From positions 1 to 43,297 of the forward strand of contig SEEV01000013.1 of assembly GCA_004211695.1 (NCBI GenBank): a stretch of 43,297 nt of DNA, written 5' to 3'. Position numbers and translations under genes: made by a program. This DNA is from Rhodococcus sp. (in: high G+C Gram-positive bacteria) (GTDB lineage: Bacteria > Actinomycetota > Actinomycetes > Mycobacteriales > Mycobacteriaceae). Under the pieces are notes generated by a model that ran no database searches, was not told the DNA's origin, and saw nothing but the letters and a program-made list of their open reading frames with translations. Shown piece by piece: positions 7,692-15,045 of this stretch (position 1 is its first letter; each line of letters begins with the position of its first letter).

Positions 7692-9632
7692 GTGCCCACA
7701 AAGCCCGGAGTCAGTCCGCCGATTCACGCCGGGGGCGGTCGAGAAGCGGTGCGGGCCGCCGTCGTGGTCGGCGCGCTCGGTGTCGTGTTCGGCGACATCG
7801 GGACCAGCCCGATCTACACCATCCAGACCGTCTTCAACCCCGCGGACCCCCACCCGGTGCCGATCAGCACCGACAACGTGTACGGCGTCGTGTCGCTCAT
7901 CTTCTGGTCGGTGATGCTCATCGTCACCCTGACCTACGTCCTGCTGGTGATGCGCGCCGACAACGACGGCGAGGGCGGCATCATGGCCCTGATCACGCTG
8001 CTGCGGCGCATGGGTGGGACACAGAGCCGTCGCGTCGCTGCGGTGCTGGCCGGGCTCGGCATCTTCGGCGCCGCCCTGTTCTTCGGCGACAGCATGATCA
8101 CACCCGCGATCTCCGTGCTGTCCGCGGTGGAAGGCCTCAAGGTCGTCCAACCCGGCTTGGAAGAGCTGATCGTGCCGATCACGGCGGTGATCATCGTGGG
8201 GCTGTTCTCCGTTCAACGCCGCGGCACCGCGGCGGTCGGTCGGCTGTTCGGGCCGGTGATGATCACCTGGTTCCTGTCCATCGGTGCCTGCGGCGTGACC
8301 GGCATCGCCCAGCACCCGGAAATCCTGAAAGCACTCTCGCCGACCTACGCGCTGTCCTTCATGGTCGGGCACTTCGGTATCGCGTTCTTCGCGTTGGCCG
8401 CGGTCGTGCTCGCGGTCACCGGCGCGGAGGCGCTGTATGCCGACATGGGCCACTTCGGCCGACGGGCCATCACCCGCGGCTGGCTCGGACTCGTCCTGCC
8501 GGCGTGCGCGCTCAGCTACCTCGGTCAGGGGGCGCTCATCCTCGGCGACCAGAGTGCCGTGAGCAGCCCGTTCTTCCTGCTCGCCCCGGCCTGGGCGCGG
8601 TGGCCGATGGTGCTGCTGGCCACCGCTGCGACGGTGATCGCCTCCCAGGCGGTGATCACCGGCGCCTACTCGGTGGCATCACAGGCTGCCCAGCTCGGCT
8701 ACCTGCCGAGACTGCGGGTCGCGCACACCTCGGAGTCGACGATCGGCCAGATCTACGTTCCGTGGATCAACTGGGTGCTGATGGTGTCGGTGCTGACGCT
8801 GGTATTCGCTTTCCGCAGCTCGGCGGCGTTGGCGTATGCGTTCGGGATGGCGGTGACCGCGACCATCTCCATCACGACGTTGCTGTTCTTCTACGTCGCC
8901 CGCACCAAGTGGGGCACCCCGCTGTGGCTGGTCGTGATCGGCGGCGGCGCCTTGCTGGTGGTCGATCTGCTGTTCCTGGCGGCGAACCTGACCAAACTGG
9001 TGCACGGGGCGTGGCTGCCGCTACTGATCGGGCTCCTGGCCTTCACCGTGATGACCACCTGGCAGCGTGGGCGCCACATTGTCACCCGTGCACGGGAGCA
9101 GGCCGAAGGACCGCTGCGCGCGTTCATCGACCAGCTGCGCGACCATCGACCGCAGCTGCTGCGGGTCCCCGGCACCGCGGTGTTTCTCAACCGCGGCAAC
9201 CGGACTGCACCGTTGGCGATGCGCGCCAACGTGGAGCACAATCACGTGCTGCACGAACACGTGGTGATCCTGTCGATCGACACGCTGCCGGTGCCGCGCG
9301 TACCGGACGCGGAGCGGATGGAGGTCGATCGTCTCGGCTACGCAGAGGACGGGATCGTCCATGTGACCGCGCACTTCGGGTACATGGAAACGCCGAACAT
9401 CCCGGACGCGCTGCGGCTGCTCGACCCCGCCGAAACCGAGGGCCCGATCGCGATCGAGGATGCGTCCTATTTCCTGTCGAAGATCGAACTGAAGATGGGT
9501 ACGGCACCGACGATGGCGCAATGGCGCAAGCGCTTGTTCATCGCCACATCCCACATCACCGCCGACGCTGCCGAGTACTTCGGCCTGCCGGGCGGGCGCA
9601 CAGTGATCATGGGTTCGCGTATCGACGTGTGA
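7692..9632 (+). CDS. kup: KUP/Trk-type K+ uptake protein
   Basis: GTG at 7692 follows GAGGAG (about 7680-7685). The 646-residue protein opens its first helix with the KUP signature GVVFGDIGTSPIYT, and has about twelve membrane helices followed by a cytoplasmic C-terminal domain of roughly 190 residues. KUP proteins are K+/H+ symporters of the APC fold. The 189 bp upstream contain no clear c-di-AMP (ydaO) riboswitch. It starts the potassium part of the window and is convergent with the LysA-like gene at 10399-11580. Confidence 0.95.
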   Translation: MPTKPGVSPPIHAGGGREAVRAAVVVGALGVVFGDIGTSPIYTIQTVFNPADPHPVPISTDNVYGVVSLIFWSVMLIVTLTYVLLVMRADNDGEGGIMALITLLRRMGGTQSRRVAAVLAGLGIFGAALFFGDSMITPAISVLSAVEGLKVVQPGLEELIVPITAVIIVGLFSVQRRGTAAVGRLFGPVMITWFLSIGACGVTGIAQHPEILKALSPTYALSFMVGHFGIAFFALAAVVLAVTGAEALYADMGHFGRRAITRGWLGLVLPACALSYLGQGALILGDQSAVSSPFFLLAPAWARWPMVLLATAATVIASQAVITGAYSVASQAAQLGYLPRLRVAHTSESTIGQIYVPWINWVLMVSVLTLVFAFRSSAALAYAFGMAVTATISITTLLFFYVARTKWGTPLWLVVIGGGALLVVDLLFLAANLTKLVHGAWLPLLIGLLAFTVMTTWQRGRHIVTRAREQAEGPLRAFIDQLRDHRPQLLRVPGTAVFLNRGNRTAPLAMRANVEHNHVLHEHVVILSIDTLPVPRVPDAERMEVDRLGYAEDGIVHVTAHFGYMETPNIPDALRLLDPAETEGPIAIEDASYFLSKIELKMGTAPTMAQWRKRLFIATSHITADAAEYFGLPGGRTVIMGSRIDV

Positions 9633-9869
9633 GTGGAGCCTCCGCCGATCGGTCCCGTCCGAAAACGAGACAACCGGACCCGTCGCAATCGATTGAGCGC
9701 GGCCGTGGCCGACTCGTCCACTGAAGACCGTTGTGGCCGAATGTAAATCTCCGACGACAGCGATCGAGGCCCCTCGATCGACCGAACACGTTTGTCGGCC
9801 GCGTCGAGCCTGGTCGTCGACTGACCGTCGCGGTCAGTTTGGCGGCCGGGGCAGCGAGCCGGGCAACGT

Positions 9870-10156
9870 CGTGGTCCGGCGCCGACGACGCGGTGGTGTG
9901 CCACCAGTGCAACTTCGCCGGCGGCATCAACCCCACGCACATGCGGCTGCGCACCAACGCCGTCAACCGGTCCGAGTACCACCGGCGCCGGCGCAACCTC
10001 GCCAGCCCCCTCGCCATGTGCACGGCCCGGCCGGGCGCATCCCCGCGATCGCCGCCACAATCCGCACCGGACTCGCTCCAGGCGACGATCCCGACAGCAT
10101 CGAAGAGCGGGATCAGGTATGCCGAGGCAGCCGGGCTTTCCCTCACACTTCGGTAA
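9870..10156 (+). pseudogene. HNH-endonuclease-like relic, copy 1
   Basis: The frame reads GADDAVVCHQCNFAG, then NPTHMRL, NAVNRSEYHRRRRNLASPLA, matching the Cys-x2-Cys and NP-x-H core of small HNH nucleases. Compared with the copy at 42140-42430 (minus strand), a base is lost near 10015 and one gained near 10108, so the middle (GPAGRIPAIAATIRTGLAPG) lies in another frame and the end (IRYAEAAGLSLTL) returns to the first. The expected third cysteine after CxxC is glycine here. It is a decayed gene, not a working nuclease. The 214 bp between kup and this relic hold no gene I can support. Confidence 0.65.
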
Positions 10157-10398
10157 CCGCCGGTCCGGCCCCTGCACGCGTAGCCGACCGAGAGGTCCGT
10201 CGGCACCGACCATCTGACGGGTCGCACTCCACCCACGGCATGCGCCGATCGCTGCTCCTCGACTCCACCCGGCACGACTCGAGTCCGCGCTTCACACCCG
10301 AGCCGACGGGTGCGTCGGGCGGGCCGGGTGTCGGGTTCGTCGGTGTCCGCTACGGACGACTACTTCAGTGCGAAGTTGCCGGGAGAACGCCCGCAAAT

Positions 10399-11580
10399 CT
10401 AGTCGGCCTGAATCTGGTGGGTACGGCCGTGGGCGACGGAGACAACTCTCGCCGAGTCCAACAGGTCCCTTCCGTCGCGACCTACCAGCGCCACCACGTC
10501 CCCGGCTCGAATATCCTGCGACAGCACAACCCCGGAGCAGATATGGTCACCCACCACACCGCGACTGTCGACGATCGAGAAGACCTCGGTGGGACCGAGC
10601 GGGTGGCGGTTCGCGATGGCCGCAGCGACCGGCTCCCCAGCGACAACGGCGGCCGCTGACCCGGCACTGCCCTCCACGACGACGACGGGCCCACCGGAGT
10701 CGGTGCGATCGACACCGCGAACCCGGCACACCGTCACCGCTCGTTCCGTGACCGAGTCACCGAAATCCACAGCAATACGCGGGCGGGGAAAGCGGTTTCG
10801 AATACACGCCTCCTCGACGGCGTTCTCCAGAGCATCGCCGAGTCCGGATATTCCGTCGATGGCGGTGCCATCAGTGGCGATACCGACATGCAACTCCGTC
10901 ATCAACACCTGGTGCTCGCGGTACGTATCGCACATCACCGCCACCGCGGTCAGCACCTGATCGCGGATGTCGTCCGGGTTCGGTGCGGCGTCGCAGCGCA
11001 CCCCGATCAGCTCGAGCGCAGGAGCGGCAATGACTCGCCCGACCAGGGCATCCGCAGACCGAAAGTCGTGGACACGCGCGAGGGTGTTGTGAGGCCCCCG
11101 CTCGGGCACACCGATGGATTCGATCGGGACACCGGCGTCGACGACGATGCGGCCGACGCCTCCGGCCGCGAGCGTCATGGCAGGGCCCGAACCCGATCCG
11201 GCCGAACTGATCAGGAGAACAATCCGGCCCGGGTCGACCCCGCTACGTCGAGCGAGCACCGCTTCGTGCTGTGAGTGCACGACCAGCGACAGGCTCAGTT
11301 CGGCGACCGACTGTGCGACGCCGCTGGTGAGCAAAGAACTGGTGCTGCAGAGGACTTCGGCGGCGTGGAATCCGCGCGAGATTGCCGCACCGGCGCCGCG
11401 CAGGCCCACCTCGTCGAGTACGTAGGTCGGCGAACCGAACCGATCGGCCACCTCGTCCAGATCGACGCCGCCGATAGTGATCCGCCCGTGGTGGTAGTGG
11501 GTGGTCGCCGGCCACACCGTCGGATCCAACCGTGAAGTGGTGGTGCCACGAAGGGAGGGAAGGACGTCGAGAAGTGTCAC
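10399..11580 (-). CDS. LysA-like (diaminopimelate decarboxylase fold) pseudoenzyme
   Basis: GTG at 11580 has a TAGGAG site on the minus strand. The 393-residue protein follows LysA in outline: VADRFGSPTYVLDE at the N-terminus, a barrel with GVGRIVVDAG, and a beta-domain ending with VVGDHICSGVVL and IRAGDVVAL. The active site is missing. The pyridoxal-phosphate lysine of the usual YAxKA motif is replaced (CSTSS, residues 78-82, Ser81 at the lysine position). The HGNNKS, phosphate-binding GGG and EPGR blocks are also absent. It therefore should not decarboxylate diaminopimelate and may be a ligand sensor or scaffold. A shortened relative lies at 23825-24289; each sits beside a KimA-like gene with a TTGACG-type box upstream. 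Confidence 0.75.
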   Translation of the reverse strand: MTLLDVLPSLRGTTTSRLDPTVWPATTHYHHGRITIGGVDLDEVADRFGSPTYVLDEVGLRGAGAAISRGFHAAEVLCSTSSLLTSGVAQSVAELSLSLVVHSQHEAVLARRSGVDPGRIVLLISSAGSGSGPAMTLAAGGVGRIVVDAGVPIESIGVPERGPHNTLARVHDFRSADALVGRVIAAPALELIGVRCDAAPNPDDIRDQVLTAVAVMCDTYREHQVLMTELHVGIATDGTAIDGISGLGDALENAVEEACIRNRFPRPRIAVDFGDSVTERAVTVCRVRGVDRTDSGGPVVVVEGSAGSAAAVVAGEPVAAAIANRHPLGPTEVFSIVDSRGVVGDHICSGVVLSQDIRAGDVVALVGRDGRDLLDSARVVSVAHGRTHQIQAD

Positions 11581-11668
11581 TGCGGACTCCTACGCGATGC
11601 GGGCGAGCCCTATCGTTCGCCCGGCTGTCTCGCCAGTGTCATACCGCCCGACGGCGATCGACAGTTTC

Positions 11669-11685
11669 TTGACGCAACACTGACT
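11669..11685 (+). promoter_or_regulatory. Paired TTGACG-type box (11-bp period), LysA-like gene upstream region
   Basis: TTGACG (11669-11674) and CTGACT (11680-11685) are spaced 11 bp start to start, 89 bp upstream of the LysA-like start on the minus strand. The second LysA-like gene has the same arrangement (TTGACG-N5-CTGACG at 24385-24401) about 96 bp upstream. About 25 bp nearer the gene each has a possible minus-strand -10 (TATGAC at 11638-11643). Confidence 0.45.
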
Positions 11686-11826
11686 GACTGGTGAGAACCA
11701 CTTACGCGCCCCTGACGACAGGGCCCTACCCCACGAGATCCTGTGTGATGCGGGAGGCGGCGGCCTGGTTCGGGCCGCACCCACGACGAGGACGCAAGGG
11801 AGGTCGACTCGGTATCCCAGGTTCCG

Positions 11827-11991
11827 ATGACCATAAGGGGTGGCCACCATCTCTTTACACACCTGCAGCGCAAGCAGAACGTGCTGGTCCGCCTGACGTC
11901 ATCGGGAGACGACGGCATTCGTGCGGCCACGGAGGAAATGACTGGGTGGCGTGGCTTGAAGCCCGATCCGGGATTAACGCCGGTGACCTGA
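11827..11991 (+). pseudogene. Relic resembling the N-terminus of the short LysA-like protein
   Basis: An ATG at 11827 opens 54 codons. Residues 9-26 read LFTHLQRKQNVLVRLTSS, close to FAHARRRQNVLIDLSS at the N-terminus of the LysA-like fragment at 23825-24289. The similarity ends after about 38 residues, where the DNA passes into the copy 2 sequence of the LVDLAHER family in another frame. A recombination junction is the likely explanation. Confidence 0.4.
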
Positions 11992-12062
11992 TCCGAACCG
12001 TCCAGCTCGACCCGCCGCTGGCGCATCGACTCGTCGACCTCGCACACGAGCGGCAATCCTGA
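11946..12062 (+). CDS. Conserved small protein, copy 2 (LVDLAHER family, short)
   Basis: The stretch codes AWLEARSGINAGDLIRT, then a core ending HRLVDLAHERQS, nearly identical to the protein at 3291-3653 over about 38 residues. GTG at 11946 is preceded by GGAGG (about 11931-11935), giving a 38-residue product; the frame is open upstream to 11691, but that part does not resemble copy 1. The C-terminal tail of copy 1 is missing. It may be a trimmed pseudogene or a minimal functional core. The next gene downstream is the small membrane protein at 12266. Confidence 0.45.
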   Translation: MAWLEARSGINAGDLIRTVQLDPPLAHRLVDLAHERQS

Positions 12063-12141
12063 CTCGGTGTGGCGCGGTACAGTCCGGCACCTGCCCTGCC
12101 TCGAGTGGTGACAGGAGGCCCGCGCGCGCTTTCGCCGGGTG

Positions 12142-12184
12142 GTGCGCGTATGGATCTCGCGAAGAATGTGCCGGGTGTCTTCTC
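12142..12184 (+). promoter_or_regulatory. Conserved upstream element, copy A
   Basis: The core GATCTCGCGAAGAATGTGCC preceded by GTGCGCGTATG recurs at 31020-31053 (one change in this part) and 27893-27926 (several changes). In all three places a small membrane protein starts 75-95 bp downstream. It may be a promoter (TATGGAT or TATAGAT as -10), an operator or the start of a conserved 5' leader RNA. The 15 bases GCCGGGTGTCTTCTC at 12170-12184 also occur at 34731-34745. Confidence 0.55.
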
Positions 12185-12223
12185 ACGCGGCCACCGGCGG
12201 ACGACGCTGGCCTGGTTCTGTTC

Positions 12224-12249
12224 GACGCCATTGTGTGACGCCATTGTGT
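12224..12249 (+). repeat. Perfect 13-bp tandem repeat before the small membrane protein
   Basis: GACGCCATTGTGT occurs at 12224-12236 and again at 12237-12249 with no gap, ending just before the AAGGGAAG ribosome site of the gene at 12266. Confidence 0.85.
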
Positions 12250-12265
12250 GAAGGGAAGCCTCGTC

Positions 12266-12430
12266 GTGGGTAATCTGTTGATCACCTTCTTGCTCCTCGG
12301 ATCGTTTCTCGGGGCCGCCCTGATGATCCGCTACCTCAACACCCGCCCCGCCCCTCGTGGGCCCGTCACGGCGTGGCCACCGCGGGATGTGAGTTCTTCT
12401 GGGCGGCAGCACCAATCGACCCGGAGGTAA
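12266..12430 (+). CDS. Small single-span membrane protein, copy A
   Basis: GTG at 12266 has AAGGGAAG about seven bases upstream. The 54-residue product begins MGNLLITFLLLGSFLGAAL, a single membrane helix, followed by a conserved IRYLNT and a Pro/Arg-rich tail. The same helix and IRYLN motif occur at 31129-31260 (copy B) and, frameshifted, at 28006-28121 (copy C). The size and shape recall KdpF-like peptides, but the sequence differs. The next gene is a KimA-like K+ transporter, so an accessory role there is possible but unproven. An earlier in-frame GTG at 12248 would add six residues; I prefer 12266 because the ribosome site and VG(N/D) start are shared by all three copies. Confidence 0.65.
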   Translation: MGNLLITFLLLGSFLGAALMIRYLNTRPAPRGPVTAWPPRDVSSSGRQHQSTRR

Positions 12431-12473
12431 TGATCCGTGCGCCGCACGAGTTCGTAAGGACTCGGCCCGGACG

Positions 12474-12501
12474 CGTCAAGAAGGTATCAAACCCCTACTC
12501 T
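12474..12501 (+). promoter_or_regulatory. Paired CGTCAA box and -10 element before the first KimA-like gene
   Basis: CGTCAA (12474-12479) and TATCAA (12485-12490) are 11 bp apart, followed by TACTCT (12496-12501), a good actinobacterial -10. The boxes overlap the -35 position. Transcription would start near 12508, giving a short leader with GGAGG (12518-12522) before the GTG at 12531. Confidence 0.5.
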
Positions 12502-12530
12502 GCGCTCGCCGGCATCCGGAGGCTGATCGT

Positions 12531-14381
12531 GTGAGACACGCAGTCATGATCGGCCACCGGGGTGTGGCGTCGTCGCAGACCGTTCGTCCCCGCGGTGAGG
12601 GAAAGAGGGAACTCTCCGTCGCTACCGGGTTGGCGGGGCTCTCCCTCGATGCGATGGCCTCGGTGTCCTACGGGCCCGAGGCCATCGTCCTGGTGCTGGC
12701 GGTGGCCGGCGGGGCGGGTCTGGGTTTCGCCCTCCCGGTCACTCTCGCCATCGCCGCACTGCTGGCCGTACTGGTTGCGTCCTATCGTCAGGTGATCGCG
12801 GCGTTCCCGGGCGGAGGGGGCGCCTACGCGGTGGCGCGCACGCGACTGGGGCGGCGGTCGAGCCTGACCGCGGCGGCGTCGCTGATCGTCGACTACGTTC
12901 TCAACGTCGCGGTGTCGATCGCCGCCGGCGTGGCCGCACTGACGTCGGCCTTTCCCGCTCTGTTGCCCTACACCGTGTGGATCGCGCTGGTGATCCTGCT
13001 CGGTATCACTGCCCTGAATCTGCGGGGCATCGCGGATTCGGCGCGGGCGTTCATGATCCCGACGGTCGTGTTCGTCGCGGGCATCTTCACCGTCATCGTC
13101 GCCGGCCTTCTCCGCTCGGAACCGGCGAGCACCGTCGGGGGCGGTGTCGTCCCCGGCCACGCCCAGACGATCGGCATCCTCCTGTTGCTCAAGGCTTTCT
13201 CGAGTGGGTGCGCGGCGCTGACGGGTGTGGAGGCGATCGCGAACGCCGTCCCGAGCTTCAAGACGCCCCGGGTGGTGAATGCTCAGCGCGCCGAAGTGGC
13301 ACTGGGTGTGCTTCTCGGGACGATGCTGATCGGGCTGGCCGTGTTGATCGAGAAGTTCTCGCTCGCCCCGGTCGACGGCACCACCGTGCTCTCCCAGCTC
13401 ACCGCGGCGTCGCTCGGCGACGGGGTCGGCTACTACGTCGTCCAGTTCGCGACGGTCGTGCTGCTGGCGCTGGCGGCGAACACCTCGTACGGCGGCCTGC
13501 CGACGCTGATGCGGATCCTCGCCGACGACAACGTCTTACCGCACCGCTTCGCCCGTAAAAGTTCACGGGAGGTGTATCGGTACGGGGTACTGACACTGGG
13601 GGTCGCCGCTGGGGTGCTGTTGGTCGGATCCGGCGGAAACATGAACGCCCTCGTTCCACTGTTCGCGATCGGCGTGTTCGTCGGATTCACCCTGGCGCAG
13701 GTCGGGATGGTGCGGCATTGGCGCGCCGAACGGACGCCCGGGTGGACATGGCGTGCCGCCCTCAACGGCACCGGTGCGGCACTGACGGCGGTCGCGGCGA
13801 TGGTGACGGCGGCGATGAAGTTCACCGAGGGGGCGTGGCTGATCGTCGTCGCGCTACCGGTGCTGGTGGCCGGGATGGAACGGGTCCGCGCAGCCTATGA
13901 ACACATCGGTGAGCGGCTCACCCTCGGCCCGGACTCCATGGACTCGCGCACCATCAAAATGCGGCCGACGGTGTTGGTCCCGGTGTCCGGGGTGACGGAG
14001 CTGGGCCGGATGGCGTTGTCCGCGGCGGTGACGATGACGCCTGCGCCGGTCGCGATCCGTGTCTGCCACCCCCACGAATCCACCACCGAGTTCACCCGGC
14101 AGTGGCAGTCGCGATACCCCTATACCGAACTGATTCTGATCGAGGACACCGACAACTCGGTCGGCCGGTCCCTCGCCCGGTATGTTCGCACCCATTTCCC
14201 TCACCAGCACACCTTCGTCCTGCTGGCCACCATCGAACCCGCCACCACCTGGCACCGGCTCCTGCCCACCCACCGCGCCGACGAGATCGCACACGCGCTA
14301 CGCAAGCACAGCGATGCGATGGTGTGCCAGATCGCGCTCCGCATCGACCCCGCACACCGGGACCTGAGCCTGCGCGCGTAA
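12531..14381 (+). CDS. KimA-like APC-family K+ transporter 1
   Basis: GTG at 12531 lies eight bases after GGAGG. The 616-residue protein has about twelve membrane helices and a cytoplasmic C-terminal domain of about 150 residues of universal-stress-protein type. Its first helix carries LDAMASVSYGPEA, then LIVDYVLNVAVS and AANTSYGG. These correspond to the regions that hold the K+ and proton-binding Asp and Tyr residues in KimA (Asp36, Tyr43, Asp117, Tyr377 of the Bacillus protein, from memory). KimA is a high-affinity K+/H+ symporter regulated by c-di-AMP. General amino-acid permease is the alternative annotation, but the neighbourhood of kup and kdp favours K+. Confidence 0.8.
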   Translation: MRHAVMIGHRGVASSQTVRPRGEGKRELSVATGLAGLSLDAMASVSYGPEAIVLVLAVAGGAGLGFALPVTLAIAALLAVLVASYRQVIAAFPGGGGAYAVARTRLGRRSSLTAAASLIVDYVLNVAVSIAAGVAALTSAFPALLPYTVWIALVILLGITALNLRGIADSARAFMIPTVVFVAGIFTVIVAGLLRSEPASTVGGGVVPGHAQTIGILLLLKAFSSGCAALTGVEAIANAVPSFKTPRVVNAQRAEVALGVLLGTMLIGLAVLIEKFSLAPVDGTTVLSQLTAASLGDGVGYYVVQFATVVLLALAANTSYGGLPTLMRILADDNVLPHRFARKSSREVYRYGVLTLGVAAGVLLVGSGGNMNALVPLFAIGVFVGFTLAQVGMVRHWRAERTPGWTWRAALNGTGAALTAVAAMVTAAMKFTEGAWLIVVALPVLVAGMERVRAAYEHIGERLTLGPDSMDSRTIKMRPTVLVPVSGVTELGRMALSAAVTMTPAPVAIRVCHPHESTTEFTRQWQSRYPYTELILIEDTDNSVGRSLARYVRTHFPHQHTFVLLATIEPATTWHRLLPTHRADEIAHALRKHSDAMVCQIALRIDPAHRDLSLRA

Positions 14382-14675
14382 TCGGCGGTGAGCGCGGTCG
14401 GCGCCGGGGTCACCGGACAGGCCGCCCCGCACCCCGGTGGCGCGGCGAGCTCTGCTCCTCGACATCCTCCACGTGTTCGCGGTCCTGCTCGCAGTCGGGT
14501 GCGCAGCTGAACTCCCGGATACCGGTAGTTCTGCTGCTCGAAAGTCGAGCCGTGATCGGGATCCCCACGGCGAATGGCCCGCCACCCGAGAAACCCCGCG
14601 GCGCCCCGAAGCGCCGCGAAATCGGTCGCATTGGGCCGATTGCACAGGAGGGTGCCTGTCGCCAGGACGCGCAGA
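14382..14675. other. Stretch without a convincing gene
   Basis: The only ORF of note starts at GTG 14437 (91 codons) and begins like a lipoprotein signal (VFAVLLAVGCA), but the rest is low-complexity Arg/Pro-rich and lacks a ribosome site. I do not call it. Control signals of kdp begin at 14676. Confidence 0.5.
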
Positions 14676-14723
14676 CGTCAACGCAACGTCAAGACGCTGC
14701 GGTGGGCGCTAAGGATCCGTCAA
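14676..14723 (+). promoter_or_regulatory. CGTCAA boxes upstream of kdp (candidate KdpE site)
   Basis: CGTCAA occurs at 14676-14681, 14687-14692 (exact 11-bp period) and 14718-14723 (31 bp further on). Direct repeats one helical turn apart are typical of OmpR-family regulators such as KdpE. The exact mirror, TTGACG-N5-TTGACG, lies before the second KimA-like gene at 24473-24489. Confidence 0.55.
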
Positions 14724-14763
14724 CGAACCTCGGATCCGACCCGCGCTGGAGTTGACTGTCCAC

Positions 14764-14782
14764 TGAACCCGCGACAGGTTCA
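14764..14782 (+). promoter_or_regulatory. Inverted repeat in the kdp leader
   Basis: TGAACC (14764-14769) and GGTTCA (14777-14782) flank seven bases. They lie just downstream of TTGACT (14752-14757), a possible -35, so this could be an operator overlapping the kdp promoter. Confidence 0.4.
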
Positions 14783-14802
14783 CCGTGGAAAACGCCCCGT
14801 CA

Positions 14803-14852
14803 CCCCGCCGAGGAGGTAGCGGTGGCCGATTCGGATCGCCGACCCGGCGGGG
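14803..14852 (+). promoter_or_regulatory. Long hairpin in the kdp 5' leader
   Basis: CCCCGCCG (14803-14810) pairs perfectly with CGGCGGGG (14845-14852), with a weaker inner stem (GGTGGCCG with CGGATCGCC). CTTTC follows, and the ribosome site GGAAGG (14861-14866) of the first kdp peptide is nine bases on. It may be an attenuator of kdp expression. Confidence 0.45.
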
Positions 14853-14875
14853 CTTTCAGCGGAAGGAAACGAGAG

Positions 14876-14959
14876 ATGACTGTTCTGGTGTTCATCGTGC
14901 TGACCGTGGCGGTCTTCGCCCTGCTCGGCGTGATCCAGAGGGCGGTGGAGCGGTTGTGA
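14876..14959 (+). CDS. 27-residue membrane peptide leading the kdp operon
   Basis: ATG at 14876 has GGAAGG about ten bases upstream. The peptide begins [19 protein letters not shown] and ends with a basic QRAVERL, a single membrane helix. Its TGA overlaps the GTG of kdpF (GTGA at 14956-14959), so the two are coupled. KdpF is a lipid-like stabiliser of the KdpABC pump; this additional peptide may do a similar job. Comparable tiny ORFs before kdpF are seen in other actinobacteria as far as I recall. Confidence 0.65.
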   Translation: MTVLVFIVLTVAVFALLGVIQRAVERL

Positions 14960-15045
14960 ACGTCGACAACGCCGTCGGCCTGGTCCTGGTCGTACTTCTC
15001 GCCGTCTTCCTGATCGCGGCCCTGCTCTTCCCCGAGAGGTTCTAG
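14956..15045 (+). CDS. kdpF: K+-transporting ATPase subunit KdpF
   Basis: GTG at 14956 opens 29 codons, the normal KdpF length. The sequence is one membrane helix ([18 protein letters not shown]) ending FPERF, a typical KdpF tail. Its stop overlaps the kdpA start by one base. KdpF stabilises the KdpABC complex in the membrane. Confidence 0.85.
   Translation: MNVDNAVGLVLVVLLAVFLIAALLFPERF

Noticed and set aside
6072..8453. Long minus-strand ORF opposite the ABC ATPase and kup (793 codons)
   Set aside because: It mirrors two well-supported genes; its composition (Asp/Gly/His/Gln-rich) is typical of the antisense frame in high-GC DNA.
14437..14712. Lipoprotein-like ORF (91 codons)
   Set aside because: A plausible signal start, but no ribosome site and an Arg/Pro-rich remainder as in non-coding GC-rich DNA.
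14700..14735. Resemblance to the 3' part of the c-di-AMP (ydaO) riboswitch before kdp (GGATCCGTCAACGAACCTCGG)
   Set aside because: Only one block is similar; the GGGGUGAA block and the other conserved parts are missing, and the same bases form the CGTCAA box and a GGATCC inverted repeat.
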